From assembly GCA_973895155.1 (NCBI GenBank), contig OZ316897.1, positions 5,642,001 to 5,706,000 on the forward strand: a stretch of 64,000 bases of DNA, in the 5' to 3' direction. Source of the DNA: Marsupella aquatica. Taxonomy: Eukaryota; Marchantiophyta. Position 1 is the stretch's first letter, and each line of letters begins with the position of its first letter. The notes beneath the pieces are model-generated. The model made no database searches. It was given only the letters and a program-made list of their open reading frames with translations, and had not been told where the DNA came from. A program made the translations under genes and the position numbers. Below are positions 23,829 to 35,800 of this stretch, one piece after another.

Positions 23829-25750
23829 TGAGATCTTTCTTGGGTGAATTGGCTATTATCGCCGGTTCATCAAGGACTTTGTCAAACTAGCTTTACCATT
23901 AATCAACATGCTCAAAGCAGGTGTAGACTTTGAACCCACACCAGAACGAGTAATAGCAGTAATAGAATTGAAGCAAATGTTAGTAGAGGCCCCAATCATG
24001 ATAGCACCAGACTGGAACAAGGATTTTCATGTCTTTGTAGATGTCTCAGGCTTCTGTATCGGCTCAGTACTAAGTCAGTTGGATGAGAAAGGAAGGGACC
24101 ATCCCATATACTTTGCAAGCCGCCAACTTGCCGATGCCGAACGCAATTACTCCACCACCAAAAGAGAAGCATTAGGAGTCATTTATTCCTGTAAAAAGTT
24201 TAGGCATTATTTACTGGGGTACAAAGTAATCTTTCATACCGATCATGAAAGTTTGAAGTACCTAGTGAATAAGTCGGACCTTACAGGCAAGGTAGCAACA
24301 TGGATTTTGCTATTACAGGAGTTTGACTACGAGCTAAAAATCAAGCCAGGAAAGCTACACGCCAATGCCGACTTCTTTTCAAGGATCATAGGTGAACCTG
24401 CCACGGATTGCATCGATGATCGATTTCCCGACGAGGAGCTATTCGTTGTGGAAATAGCTGATACATGGTACCCTGAGATTTTACAATTTCTCAGCACATC
24501 CAGATTACAGCCAAGGCTAAACAGAGAGCAAGCCGCAGTCTTTCTGCGGAAGGTCAGACAGTATCAGTGCATTAAAGGCATCCTACACACGTATGGAATC
24601 AGCGGCACGATTCAAAGGTGTTTGGAAAAAGGAGAGGTAAAACGAGTCCTACGGGCTATGCATGGGGAGGAAGCCGGAGGACATTTTGCTCCAGCAACCA
24701 CATCTAAAAAGATATTAAATGCAGGTTACTGGTGGCCCACCTTGCACAAGGATGTCTATCAGTTTATCAAACAATGCAACCCTTGTCAGCGAGCGGGAGG
24801 ACCAAGGGCGTCCACAAGACATCCACTACACCCTATTCTACCTCTGGCACCATTTGAGAAATGGGGTATTGACTACTTGGGACCTCTGAAACCATTGACC
24901 CATCCTTGAAAAAACAAGTACATAATCCTGGCCACGGATTATGCAACTAAGTGGGTAGAGGCCAGGCCGACAACAAAGGATGATGCAATTACTACGGCTC
25001 GATTCATGTATGAGCAGATCTTCACTAGGTATGGCGCACCCCTAGAATTAGTTAGTGATAGAGGAACCCATTTTCTGAATGATATAATTAATCGTTTAAA
25101 TGAGCAATATTTAGTTAGACATAGGCCTCCTACTCCCTACCACCCAAAGGCAAATGGGTTGACAGAACAAGCAAATGGAATTATAGGAAAGATATTGAAC
25201 AAAACCGTAGCTCAGAACAAACTCGATGGGATGATAAATTGTTTGCTGCTGTTTTTGCTTACAATTTAGCCTATAAATCCACTACCGGTCATACACCCTT
25301 TTTCTTAACCTTTGGACAGGAAGCCCTGGTACCCATGCAACTTGAGATTCCTACATTTCAAGTTACAATTGAGGAGAGAACCTCAGAGGAGGAAAGCCTA
25401 AAGGAGCGAGAATATAGGTTAGAAGCTTTAGAGGAGGCGAGAATGATTTCAGCCGAGAGAGTAGAATATAGACAGAATACCATGAAGCAGCAGTATGATA
25501 AAGGGTTTAAACTAGTTAGTATTCACACAGGAGATCTTGTATTACTTTATGACAGTAGGTATAGTAGGTTTCCGGGGAAACTTTACACTCGCTGGTTAGG
25601 ACCTTTCAGGGTATCAATGAAGTTCTCTAATGGTTCTGTGCAATTGGCCAACATAACTGGAGAGGTGTACCCAGTTCGCATCCATTACGACCGCCTCAAG
25701 AAATACTATATGGACGAAGATGAAGTTGTTCGCGAGGACGCTTCACAATT

Positions 25751-25763
25751 AAGTGGGGAGCTA
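25751..25763 (+). other. Polypurine tract of Gy1-c
   Basis: AAGTGGGGAG plus CTA directly precedes the LTR start at 25764 and lies within integrase coding sequence, as in Gy1-a. Confidence 0.7.
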
Positions 25764-25873
25764 TGTGATGCCTAGCCAGGAATCACTAGGCCAGTTAAGT
25801 GGGGAAAATGGAGGTGTACCCTATAAACACATTAGTATAGTAACAAAAACAAGGAAAATATAAACAATTAAGG

Positions 25874-28800
25874 ATGACTATGGAACCCGGGCAGAGGCCA
25901 GAGGTAAGGACGTCGGGGGAGAGAACACGATTAAGGTTAGGGTGCGCTAAGCATCGGCGGCTAGGGGTAACCAATGGGAGGAAAGACCAGAGGAGGAGAG
26001 GGGTAAGGACCGCTCGCGAGGAATGGTGGCTCATTTGCAAGCACGAACTGGGCAGACGACTATGGAAGGCCAACTACTATCAGCTGCTTAGGCAAGCACT
26101 CTGGGCGGGAGCAAATACCAACGATCGAGTCAAGGAGGGTATGAGCAACATCAATCAAGTGGCATATTTTTGGGGATGCCTGTTCGAACGGGCAACTAAG
26201 TACATTAGGACTTACGAGAACAAAGAATCGGAGAGAGAAGCTCGAGAATGGCAGGAGCTCCCTCGACTGTGGGAGCTGCAAAAGTCTGCCTTCTTAGGAG
26301 GAGAACTCATCAAGGCCGAGTTCTTGTGGACTCCTACTGCCAATCAGCTTGATGACCTTCTGTTTTGCGAAGACAGAATCGTCGGCATTCGAGAAGCCAT
26401 CAACCACTGCAATGATGCGCACTAGGAGTTGAAGGGTAGCACGGAGGGGTGGACAAAGGCAACTGTGCTAGGAGAAACATCCATGGCAGCCAAGATGAAG
26501 AGGAAAGGAAACAACAACGAAGAGGCCACCCCGGCAAAAAGAACGAGGTCGGCGGCACCAAGGAAGCCAGTAGAGCAGCAGAACAGGAGGTAGGGAGAAG
26601 CCGAAGAGGAGGAGGTCGATCCCATCAATGCCATTCCAACAAAGGATGACACCTGGAAAGGCTGGGTGGTGACCCTACCAGAGGAAGTGCAATTACATTT
26701 TGCACGGGAGGAGGATGCATGCTTTACGGCCATGCAGACCAAGAAGTACCAGGGCTTCATGGCTGGATCCGGCTTGGAAGCCTTCATAAGATTACCATGG
26801 CTGAAGCCGGAGGTGCCGGACTCAAACTTATTAGAATTCGTGGGATCATGGGAACCCGAGACCAATTCCACGAGGGTGTATGGGAAGGATTTCTATCTCA
26901 CTCCCCGGGTGATTGTCGAGGTGTTTGGCTTGCCGATGGGTAATAAGACAAAGGTTGATACCAGGAAGACCTTACCTGACAAGGAGTCCCGGTCGTTCCC
27001 AGGACCATCAACAAAGAATGGCTTCTTCCGGAACACCTGCACCAACCCGCACATCGGAGAGATGATCGATTTCTTGCGGGTGACCATGCATTGTAACTTG
27101 CCGAGGGTAGAGATCGGCAAGGCTCAGGTCTACTTGGCAGAAAGGTCAGACCCAAGCCAGGATTACAACGGGTACCTCCTCAACCAACTGAAGAAGATCT
27201 TGAAGGAGGAACAGCAGGTGATCGGCGTGGGAAGCGTGTCCCGGCTTGGCTATCACATGCCGCTGTTGTGCCGGTATGCCAGAAGTCAAATATTTTCCCC
27301 AGTACTTCCCCTATCGGCAAGGGCACCGGAGGAGGTTCCGGAGTAGAGGCCGGCAATAGAAGAGCCCAACCAGCCTGCCAGTCCTACGATCGAGCAGGTG
27401 TTTCGGCCAAGGAAAGAAGACTTGCCGATGCAACAATCAGGCATGCAGAATCTGCTAAAATTGCTGGAGAAGGAGAGAACGGCACCGGCAACGGCACCGG
27501 TACAAGCACTGCCCCAGAGGCCAGCCTAAGCCGACTCAAGAGGGAAAACCCCTTTACCGGAGCCAACGAGAGAAGGAGGCCGAAACACAAGCCGGGAGTG
27601 CGAATGTATGTGGGAGCCTCAAGCCCCGAATCGGAGGCAGAGCAGCCTAAGGCTCCTTCCTGCGGAAAGCAGAGGGAGAGGACAACCTGGAAACCAGAGG
27701 AGGAACCAGAGCCCGTGATCTGTGAGGCCGTTTTCACGGCAGGACCAGGGGAACGAAAGGGGAAGCCAGGAGTCCAAGCAATGGAGGAGGCGGTGGAGGA
27801 CTACAACAATGATAACTCCGGCTATGGGTCGGATCATCATGTTCCAGGAGTAAGGACCTGTGGCCGGTTTATCCCCACGCTTCCAAGAGTAGTTCGAGGG
27901 GACCCCACCCAGCAGAGTAGCCCTGAGTCTCCCCCACCAGAGGTTGCTCCCCCGAGCTTTGACGGTATAAAGCAGACGGCACAAGATTTTCAGGAGCGAC
28001 TTAGGGAGGAAGAGAAAGCAGCCCTGGCTAGGGAGAAAGATTTACCAGGAGGAGATTGGCCGGAGGACATCAGGCGGCTTGCCGAAAAAAGAAGCAACCC
28101 TCTTGCCACCGTAGAAGAAATCCGCAAGGCGGCTTGGGAACAGAGGCCGAGGTGGTTGATGCCGATGACTTCTACTTACTCTACCTATGCTAAAGATAGA
28201 GCCATGGAGTACGGGGAGATGTGTGGGGACCTGGCGCTCAACATCTTTGGGGAGGAGTTGGAGCAGGGACCTTTTTTCCAGAGGGAGATGTTGGAGAAGC
28301 ACCGATTAGAAGAAGCGGTGGCTTTGGAGAGAAGCAAGAAGGACGAGGTCATCCGGCGGCTTAGGGAGATGGAAGCCAAGGTGGAAGACCTGCAGGCGGC
28401 CAAGAAAGCCCAAGATGAGCTACGGATTAAGCGACATGAGCTAAACATCATGCAAGGACAATTGGATGCCGCTCAGTCTGGCAATCAGATTATCAAAGAT
28501 AAACTGACTTGGACCCAAGGAGAGTTGGCCGGTGCGGTCAAGGACAGGGAAAAGTGGAAGCACGAGCTGAGGGACGCAGAGGAGGCCCACATAACCGCCA
28601 ACAACCGGGCCATGGTGGAGACTCAGAGAAGGGAGAGGGCGTTGAAAGGAGAGCTCGAAGATATCCGCGGAGCCCTTGAGCAGAAGGAGGCCGAGTTAGG
28701 GAAATCCTATCAAGGGATTATTGCGCTGCAGCAGGAGCTTGCATCCCTGACAGCCAGCTTCAAGGCCGACCTGCGTGAGAAGGACAACCAGCTCGACCAG

Positions 28801-29576
28801 ACTTATGCCAAGATGAATAAGATGGAGTCTGAGGTCGTAACGGAACTCGACAAGGAGCTAAGAGCAACCCAGGAGGAGAGGGCTACCTTAAAATTGGAAT
28901 TGGAGGAAGCCAGAAAGGAGCTGCAGGAGGGACGGAAGGACCTGGAGGAAGCCCAGGAGGAGTTGGAGGAAACCACCAGGAAGATGGAGAACTTACAGCG
29001 GTGGGCCAACAACCAAACGGAGCGGCTGAAGAAACAGGCCGCAGTATTTAAGTGCTTAGCTTCATCTGGTCCAATTCCAATTGTGGGAACTCCGTTACCA
29101 GGAGGGGTACTGGCCAAAGGACAAGCCGAGACACACGCCCCGGTGCGGAGGTAGGTAGCAAGGGGAAGGGACCAGCTACCAAAATAGGGAAGAAGAAGAA
29201 GCGGAAACCTTCTGGGTCGGGGAGTTATACGGCTTACCAAGCCGTTGTGACCCAGGAGGTCAACCCGACACCAACCTCCGGCATGGTCACGGTAGTAGAT
29301 CCACCTGTTGAAGAAGGTGGGGATGGCAAGGCCGAGGCCGGGATAGCTATTGATGAAGCCAAGGTACCAGATCCTCCACTAGAACATGTCGGGGAGGCCG
29401 AAGCCGTATCAAAGGCCGTGACCGATGCTGAGGCCAAAGCCGAGGGTGGACCCAGTCAAGCCGATGAAGAGTTGACTCGGTCCGGGGCAAGTAATCTATC
29501 AGGGGATGGACCGACGGCAGTGGCTGCGGGGGAAGCGTTGGGGGCGTCCATTGAGGATCTGCCACCGGTGTCGTGA
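25874..29576 (+). pseudogene. LTR-embedded accessory ORF of Gy1-c (3' LTR copy)
   Basis: Same architecture as the ORF at 5063-8713: basic N-terminus, globular domain with GLEAFIRLPW, YLTPRVIVEVFGLPMG and GFFRNTCTNP (about 26765-27090), a coiled coil (about 28260-29040), and GKKKKRKPSG near 29190. Damage: TAG at 26423-26425 (TGG elsewhere), TAG near 26593 and 27344, and frameshifts near 27510 and 29140. The longest clean stretch, 27525-29154, covers the coiled coil. ATG 25874 or 25880 is the start, 110 bp inside the LTR. TATAAAC at 25822 is a weak promoter candidate. Confidence 0.78.
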
Positions 29577-30199
29577 CGGTGCAAGGGCGCCGTTCCTTTT
29601 AGGAAGGGCGGACGTGGAGGTAGGAGGCGTGAGTGGGCAGGGCGGGCTCAGATCTCCAAGTTTAGGATTAGGATCAAGACCAGGAGACGGCCCTAACACT
29701 TAGATTAGTGGGATGGCGGATCCACTGGTAGGAGCAACACTTGTGCTCCTGCCTCGTTGTACAGTTAGGTAGATTATAGGTAGGATAGATTAAGCTTACG
29801 CAGCAAAGTTCTGGACAGATCCGCTGCCAGGATAAATATCTGGGCAGCGGGGAGTCTAGGGTCTTTTCTTTAGCAAGTTTTTAGTTGCACCAGCAGGGCT
29901 GGGATCAAGTAGTAAGAGAAGCTCTCGGTTAGTTATACAATGACCCTTGTGTATATTCATGTTTCCTCATGCCTAAGAACTGAATAGAGTTGGCCTCACG
30001 GCTTAGTTCGTAGAGCTTGTGTATGAGATGTACTGTTTGTATGGCAAGTGCATGGTATAACTCAGTCAGAAGAAGTCATTTTGCTATTTGTGTGTCGCAT
30101 TAACTTGTGCGAAGAGTGCCCACATCAATGAAGGGAAGTAGCAAGGGAGTGAGAGTTGGATGTGTCGAGCTGAGAGAGGTCTTAGCGGCATTGGGGATC

Positions 30200-30230
30200 A
30201 TTCGGGCGGCGGAATCCAAACATACCTAAT
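30200..30230 (+). other. Conserved LTR hairpin motif (Gy1-c 3' LTR)
   Basis: In LTR sense: ATTCGGGCGGCGGAAT, then CC and AAACATACCTAAT. ATTC/GAAT arms can pair around a GC-rich loop. Related copies are at 41941-41974, 44334-44364 and 54402-54434, in three LTR families. Confidence 0.7.
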
Positions 30231-30467
30231 GGAAGACCAGGAGAGGAATACAAGGGAAGGCCTAGAATAGGCCGACTAAGTATCTCATGACCCGATGAAG
30301 GATCTGTCCAGTATATGTGTGTAAAATGTTAATAGTAGTAGAAGGAGAGTTAAGCAGCGTCCCATGCCGCTAAGCCACGGAAACGGCCTCGCCGAGGATG
30401 AAACCTGCGGGAATCGGCTTGAGCAAGGGGGTTTTCTTGGGTTTGGGGAGCAATGGAACGCACCACA

Positions 30468-30472
30468 TAGGT
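30468..30472. other. Target-site duplication of Gy1-c (right copy)
   Basis: TAGGT abuts the 3' LTR end. Its complement ACCTA abuts the outer end of the other Gy1-c LTR at 53417-53421. Both belong to the same codons of the Gy2-a ORF. Confidence 0.85.
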
Positions 30473-30786
30473 TGATGGAACCTGGAATTTGGAAGACCTC
30501 GTCGGGGAGGCGGAGGATGGCTTCCCCAAAGCCGATGTACTTATCTTTGTCGAAGAAGATCTCAAAGATCTCTTCCTCCTTATAGTACTTGCTTTCAAAG
30601 TTGAGTCCAAAATCACAGATATATCCAGTGGGAACGGCCTAGCAAACGGACTCGGCGTTCAAAATGCTTCTCAACGGCATACCTCCGTGGATTGATATCA
30701 GCGAGCAAAGCGGCAAGATGGCTTCCTATCGCAAGGAATTGATACCAAAACCGGATAGCTGAGCTGGACAGGATAGGGCCGGTCAT
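30468..30786 (-). pseudogene. N-terminus of the Gy2-a ORF
   Basis: From ATG at 30786 the translation shares ILSSSAIRFW and an IG-x-HLA segment, then NPRRY, with the Gy2-b ORF start at 57790. A TGA and a frameshift follow in the 30680-30620 region. The segment DKYIGF...ILRLPDEVFQIPG then matches Gy2-b again up to the Gy1-c insertion. It lies about 106 bases downstream of a TATA box. Function is unknown; this is the head region of the accessory ORF that continues at 53417. Confidence 0.72.
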
Positions 30787-30883
30787 ATGGCAAGGTATGC
30801 TTGGTTGCTAAGATAGACAGAGGAGCTGCTAGCAAAGCTGGCGTGAGGAGTGAACTGATAATTCAGAGGCGGGGAAGGGCTTG

Positions 30884-30892
30884 CCTTTTATA
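30884..30892 (-). promoter_or_regulatory. TATA box of the Gy2-a LTR
   Basis: TATAAAAGG on the minus strand, 346 bases inside the LTR start and 106 bases before the ORF ATG. Gy2-b has the same box with matching spacing (57890-57898). Confidence 0.7.
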
Positions 30893-31238
30893 CCCTTGCG
30901 GGGCATCAACCGATCGGCCCCTCTTGCTTTTGATAGTCAAGTCCCTCACGCTTAAAGTGTACCGGCCACTCCTCAGGTCCGGGTCAGGGCATGTCAGAGA
31001 GCCGCCTCCCGGATCAGTTATACAGATCCAAGGTAGACGGCCATAACGCACTTGTAATCTGGTGATGCGCCACCAGCCTGAGCATGAATGCTCTTTATTG
31101 ACTAAATTTGTCCTAATCATCATGACTAACTAATTTTGTGTCGCTATGCTAATACTATGGACTACTAAGTCCACTTTGCATGTGCTTAGCACGAGTTAAG
31201 CCAGATTACTTATTACCAGCCGTGCTGGCGGTGTCACA

Positions 31239-32067
31239 ATTACACTGTATTATGTCATATGTTTTGGCAGATAGTGTGAAGATCAGAACATGTACAGCTA
31301 AACAAGAAATGTATTTTCCACTTTCATAATGAAATGAAAATTAAATCTGAGTGCATGTGTTCTGAACTTTAAGATGGAGTCTAGAAGAGTGTCCATAGGT
31401 CACCTTGCCCCTTGGTCCCATCCAACATTTGCCAGGTTGCCTCTACATCACCCAATGAGGGTTTCCCAACACGATCAGAAGCTCTAGAATTGGGAACAAG
31501 CCAGAGTGGCACGGTCAGGTCTAAGTTTACAAATGAGATGTCCTTGCACTCAATGCAATGGCTCCCACACCAGAGTCTTGAGGCAGATTCATGGGCACTT
31601 CGTGATTCATGGGAGACATGTGCGGACCCCATCTTTTTTATCTCTTTCAGTAAAGCACCATTATTACCCTAATACAGTTAGGATAGCCATAATATGTACT
31701 TAAGATACCACCACCAAACAAAGGAAGGGGAAGTTGCGTACACAGTCACGATAGGTACCGTACCTTTACCAAGTCATGAGTAAAGAGGCAATCATGAACG
31801 CCCCCAGAATAACGTCGTAACTAGGATCATCAGAATTGGGCCGCTTGACCAAGGCATTTCACGATTACTACAAGACAACGACCGTCCCATTCGTCCGGAC
31901 GTTTGCAAACCAAAGAGGCACCACATTTTGAGCTTAAGGCAGAGGGGCGGACTAGTTCTCATCTCACAACGCATCAAAACGCTTGACAAACCACTCCCCC
32001 CCTTACATGAACACTCGGCAATCACAAGCACCGCCATCCACACACTCCTCACTTACATCGAGCAAAA
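31239..32067. other. No supported gene; upstream flank of Gy3
   Basis: Open frames here are short and present on both strands. It lies between the LTR start of Gy2-a and the first ATG of Gy3 and may hold the Gy3 promoter or LTR start. I see no TG...CA boundary or repeat that would settle it. Confidence 0.45.
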
Positions 32068-32734
32068 ATGGAAGCGGCAAGAGCACAAAGAGTAGAGGTT
32101 CCCCCGACCAAGAACAAGAAGGGAGCCCTGTTGGCCGAAGAGAAGATCCGCAACTCCATTTGGGAGGTCCAACATATCGAGGAAAGCCGACCGGTACTTG
32201 GCAGAGCTAGGATTTATGGCTTGGTCCGAATGGACCGCTATCTATCAACATCTCAAGCAGGAGAAATCTGCTCACAAATCATTAAGGTAACAATGTCACC
32301 GGAGGGGATGTTTATTACGTACCGGGGAAAGACTTATACTTTCTCCAACCAAAAGTTGTGTGCAATGTTCAATCTTCCTAGGGTATGAGGGCTGTCTCTC
32401 ATGTACCAAGTAGACCCCCTCGAGCAAGCAGGCGTACCAAACTTCTTGCAACAGGTGGAGGTCCAGATAAGTTGGGGAAATATACAGTATGGTGCCATCC
32501 AGCAGAAGGAGTATCATAAATTCATTGAGTTTTGCACCAAGTGGGTGATGGTTAAGAGCGGGTACCATCATGCCACAATACCAAGAATTGCCATTACGAG
32601 GGCCCTATTCGTGGGATCCCTCCATCCGCTTCAATTATGGAAGGCAAGTGTATCCACTATGATTGATGCAAAAGGTTGTCCAAAGTTCCCGTCACTATTA
32701 GCGTATCAACTAGGAGTTGTAGTACACAATGTTT

Positions 32735-32761
32735 TTGGTAATGGTAATGGTAATGGTAATG
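32735..32761 (-). repeat. LINE 3' tail of hexamer repeats
   Basis: Plus strand shows GGTAAT repeated four times; in LINE sense the RNA would end in ATTACC repeats, with no poly(A). The two truncated copies end with the same unit (19583 and 22947). Confidence 0.9.
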
Positions 32762-32868
32762 TATTATAAGCTCCGGGACCATGAAAGTCAAAGGAGCTGC
32801 CACAAAAAGTAAAGTACAATGCAATCAAAGAAAAGAGCAACCAAAAGAGATTGCTCAGAAGAGGACAA

Positions 32869-35800
32869 CTATGTCCTCAAAGAAACTATGGACCTAGAGA
32901 GCCCTGAAAGATTTTCCAAACCTATTCTCCTTTCCCTATCCACCGCAAAGATATATCTTCCAAGTTGCTGAGGGGGCAGACCAAACAATGCATACAAATC
33001 TTTCACCAAGATTTGAGATGCCATCCTAACCCCCTCATAAAACTTGCAAGCAATGAATACATGATATTCATTCTCTATACTAGAGCTATCACATAGTTGA
33101 CAAACCCTCTTTTTCCTGTCAATATCCTTCCATCTCCCTTGTTCTACTTCAAGGTGGTGTGAGCTTAGTCTATACTGAGCAATAAGTTGTCTAAGTTGTA
33201 CTGAGATAGTACTAGATAAGTATTCTTGTTCTCGATATTTCTTCATGGGGTTCACATCTCTCATGTAGTATTGCTGCCGTGGGCTAGGTTCATGCCAAAG
33301 TTTGTGCAAAGCCTTTTGCTCAAGTTTTGCTCTTAGCTTGGTTGGGTGTGTTGGCCATTCATGTTCAGGAAAATCCCAAGCATGGGCCCATCTGCACACA
33401 TCTGCATACCACCCTGTAGCTGAAGATGAGCGCAAGGCATGAAAAGGAAATCTGTTTTCCTCCAACTCTCTTACACGCATGATGTATTTGAGTGTGTGGA
33501 AGAGTGCCTCCACCTCCAAAGGAAACAAGCCTGCCTCTGCAAGTGTAAGTGCATATGGGGTTTGTGACTTGATCCCAAGCTCCATCTCAAGATATAGCTT
33601 TTGCAGCCCCTCAATCTGTTGCCACCCAGATTTAGACACACCTGCTCCCCAAATTGGTGCTCCATAAAGAATGACTGGTTTCACCAAAGCTCCAAAGAGA
33701 TGTTTCCTTAACCTCCAAGTGTGTAGACCAGCTCTTTTGCATTTGTTCATGAATGCATAAAAAGCTCTGTACCCATTGGCAGCCCTAGATTTTACACATG
33801 AGGCCCAACTCAAGTTTTGAGAGAACTCCACCCCAAGGTATTTGTAGGTCCTCACAAATTCCACCAGATTCCCTTGGAAGTAGAGCTCTGGATTTTGTCG
33901 TGTGCCAATGCCCAAACACTTGGTCTTCTTGAGGTTGACTACCATCCCTGTTGCTTGACAAAACTCCTCCAAGGCATTGAGATGTCTTTGCAAAGCTTCT
34001 TGAGCATGAGCAAGTAGGACCACATCATCTGCAAATATAAGAAGTTGGAGGACAAACCTACCCAATTGAGTGCCAACTCCACCATGCTCCTCCAAAATGT
34101 TGTGTAGCTGATCAATGAAGATGCCAAATAGAGTTGGTGAGAGAGGACAACCTTGGATCACCCCAAGAGTGCTCCAGATTTCTTCAGAGGTTTCCTTTGA
34201 AAGTTTGATGCGCACTTCTTGGTACAATTTAGAAACAGCCAACCTGAGCTCTTCAGGCACTTCCAACTCCACCATCCTATCCCAAAGCTTGGATCGGGAA
34301 ACTTTGTCAAAGGCCTTGGAGAAGTCCACAAACAAGCAAAATAATGGTTTATGTGGAGATTTGGCCTTTTCACACAACACCCTCAAGCAGAGAATGTGAT
34401 CCATAGTGCTGAATTCTCTCCTAAAACCTGCTTGTGAAGGTGCCCTTTTCATCTCACTCTCCAACCAAGAGCTTAATCTGGCTTCAAGTAGTCCTCCCAA
34501 AACTTTAGCAAAAGTATTGCCTACCATGATGGTTCTGTAGTTGTGCACATCGTCCTTGTTGCCTGCCTTGAAGATAGGCACCACTCTTCTGGTCATCCAA
34601 GCTTTAGGTAAACCTAAAGCCATTGCTTGATTCAGCTCATGCACCAAGTTTGTTAATAAAGAGGGTCCTCCCCACAAAAGAAGCTCCAAGTTCAGGCCCA
34701 ACAGATCTTTAGCTTTCCCATGTTGCATGTGGGAAAGATGCACCTTCACCTCCCTCTCTGTAAACTGAATGGTGTCCCCAAGGGGCAAAGGCATGCCACT
34801 AGCATCTGGAAAGAAATACAAGGATGTGACATAGGTTACCAGGTCCTGGTGATCCAAGGGGGGAGTAGTCTTGCCTGATTGCATTCTCTCCCAAAAACGT
34901 TTTGGATGTTTGATGAACTCCTCACATAGTGATTGTTGATGACTCTTCAAGAAGCACCTCTTCTTGTGTTTGATGAAGTTCTTGTACATAGTGAATGCCA
35001 AAAATCTCTTTTCCCCTGAATGTGATCTTGCTTGCATCCTTGCTCTAGCACAATCCTCGTCAAACCAAGCCTTCATGTTTTGCTTTCTAGGGGGTTTGGT
35101 GGAGAAAGTAGAGGTTGCTGCTTGTACTATGACTTCTGAGAGCTCAATCTGATCATCCAGGGTATGGAGAAGATGTTCAAAGTTGGCTTTGAAGATGACT
35201 TCTCTATCAGGGTCTAGAAACAGAGGTTTGGGTACTGGCTTTCTATGCACTTTGTTTGGGATTGTGGTCAGGTCAAGATGGAACAACAAAGGCAAGTTTG
35301 AAGACTCTGGTTGTTGATCAAGTATTTGAAAGTCAACCACTCTAGTGGCAGAGGTAGGTGAGGCAAGAAGGTAATCAATGGTACTACATCCTTGTTTAGA
35401 TCTAAAAGTGTAACCAGATGATTGGGGAAATCTCTCAAGCCCATTCAATATTCTTAGATTACAAGAAGCTCCCAAATGCAAAAAGTGACGTGTCATGTCA
35501 TTTGTTCTGGTGTCAAGAGCCTCCTCTCTCACCCAAGGTAGCTCTTCACTACATGATGACCAAGGTAAAGTTCCTAAGTCCTCACTTTCAGTAAATTGTT
35601 CATTAGATACCCTGGCATTAAAGTCCCCCACTATCCATGTCTCCCCTAGTGGTGATATATCATGAATGACTTGGATTAACCTATGAAATGGATAATGTGC
35701 ATCAGCAATTCCCATCTTATAGACATTCATATTAAGGGGAGCAAAGTAGGTGACAATCAGAAATGATGGAGTACCTCTGGTATGAAGTCTCACCACCATG

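Larger units (their letters stand above)
21893..25775 (+). pseudogene. RT, RNase H and integrase of Gy1-c, split by a LINE
   Basis: Domain content and motifs match the Gy1-a pol: RT box FIDDFAVFG near 22720, RNase H from about 24025 (HVFVDVSGF), integrase zinc module near 24660-24785, SDRGTHF, and WLGPFRV near 25598. Damage includes TAG at 22153-22155 and two TGA codons near 22250-22262, where Gy1-a has CAG and CGA. There is also a frameshift near 22860, TGA at 24907-24909 between integrase zinc module and core, and a one-base deletion near 25227. The LINE at 22947-23828 separates the RT palm from the connection region. The stop at 25773-25775 falls inside the LTR. Confidence 0.92.
21893..30467 (+). 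mobile_element. Gy1-c, 3' half (RT to 3' LTR)
   Basis: It starts abruptly within the protease-RT linker at GGCAAGGGAAC, equivalent to base 1941 of Gy1-a, and runs through integrase and a complete 4,704-bp LTR. The right LTR end CACCACA is followed by TAGGT, the complement of the ACCTA that flanks the outer LTR end at 53416. The missing 5' half is the minus-strand block 39071-53416, which stops within about 11 bases of the same point in pol. Confidence 0.9.
25764..30467 (+). repeat. Complete 3' LTR of Gy1-c, 4,704 bp, containing an ORF
   Basis: It begins TGTGATGCC after the polypurine tract and ends GCACCACA, followed by 5-bp TAGGT. It is collinear with the minus-strand LTR 41707-53416, which measures about 4,727 bp once its two nested insertions and duplications are removed. 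The ends form the short inverted repeat TGTG/CACA. Inside are the accessory ORF (25874-29576) and an 890-bp non-coding tail. Confidence 0.88.
30468..31238 (-). mobile_element. Gy2-a, 5' end (LTR start and ORF start)
   Basis: On the minus strand it starts TGTGACACCGCC (31238) and aligns along its length with the start of Gy2-b (TGTGACGCCGCC at 58256). It is interrupted at 30468 by the Gy1-c LTR. The continuation is the plus-strand block from 53417: the left part ends coding INL at the insertion, the right part resumes QWHHF, and Gy2-b has IDLQRHHF uninterrupted. Confidence 0.85.

Noticed and set aside
29630-30467. A short Gy1 LTR of about 840 bp starting TGAGTGGG after the accessory ORF
   Set aside because: The start lacks a matching inverted end for CACCACA and cannot explain why host sequence begins right at TGTGCTGCC (53416). 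The TGTG start after the polypurine tract fits ends, target duplication and LTR lengths.
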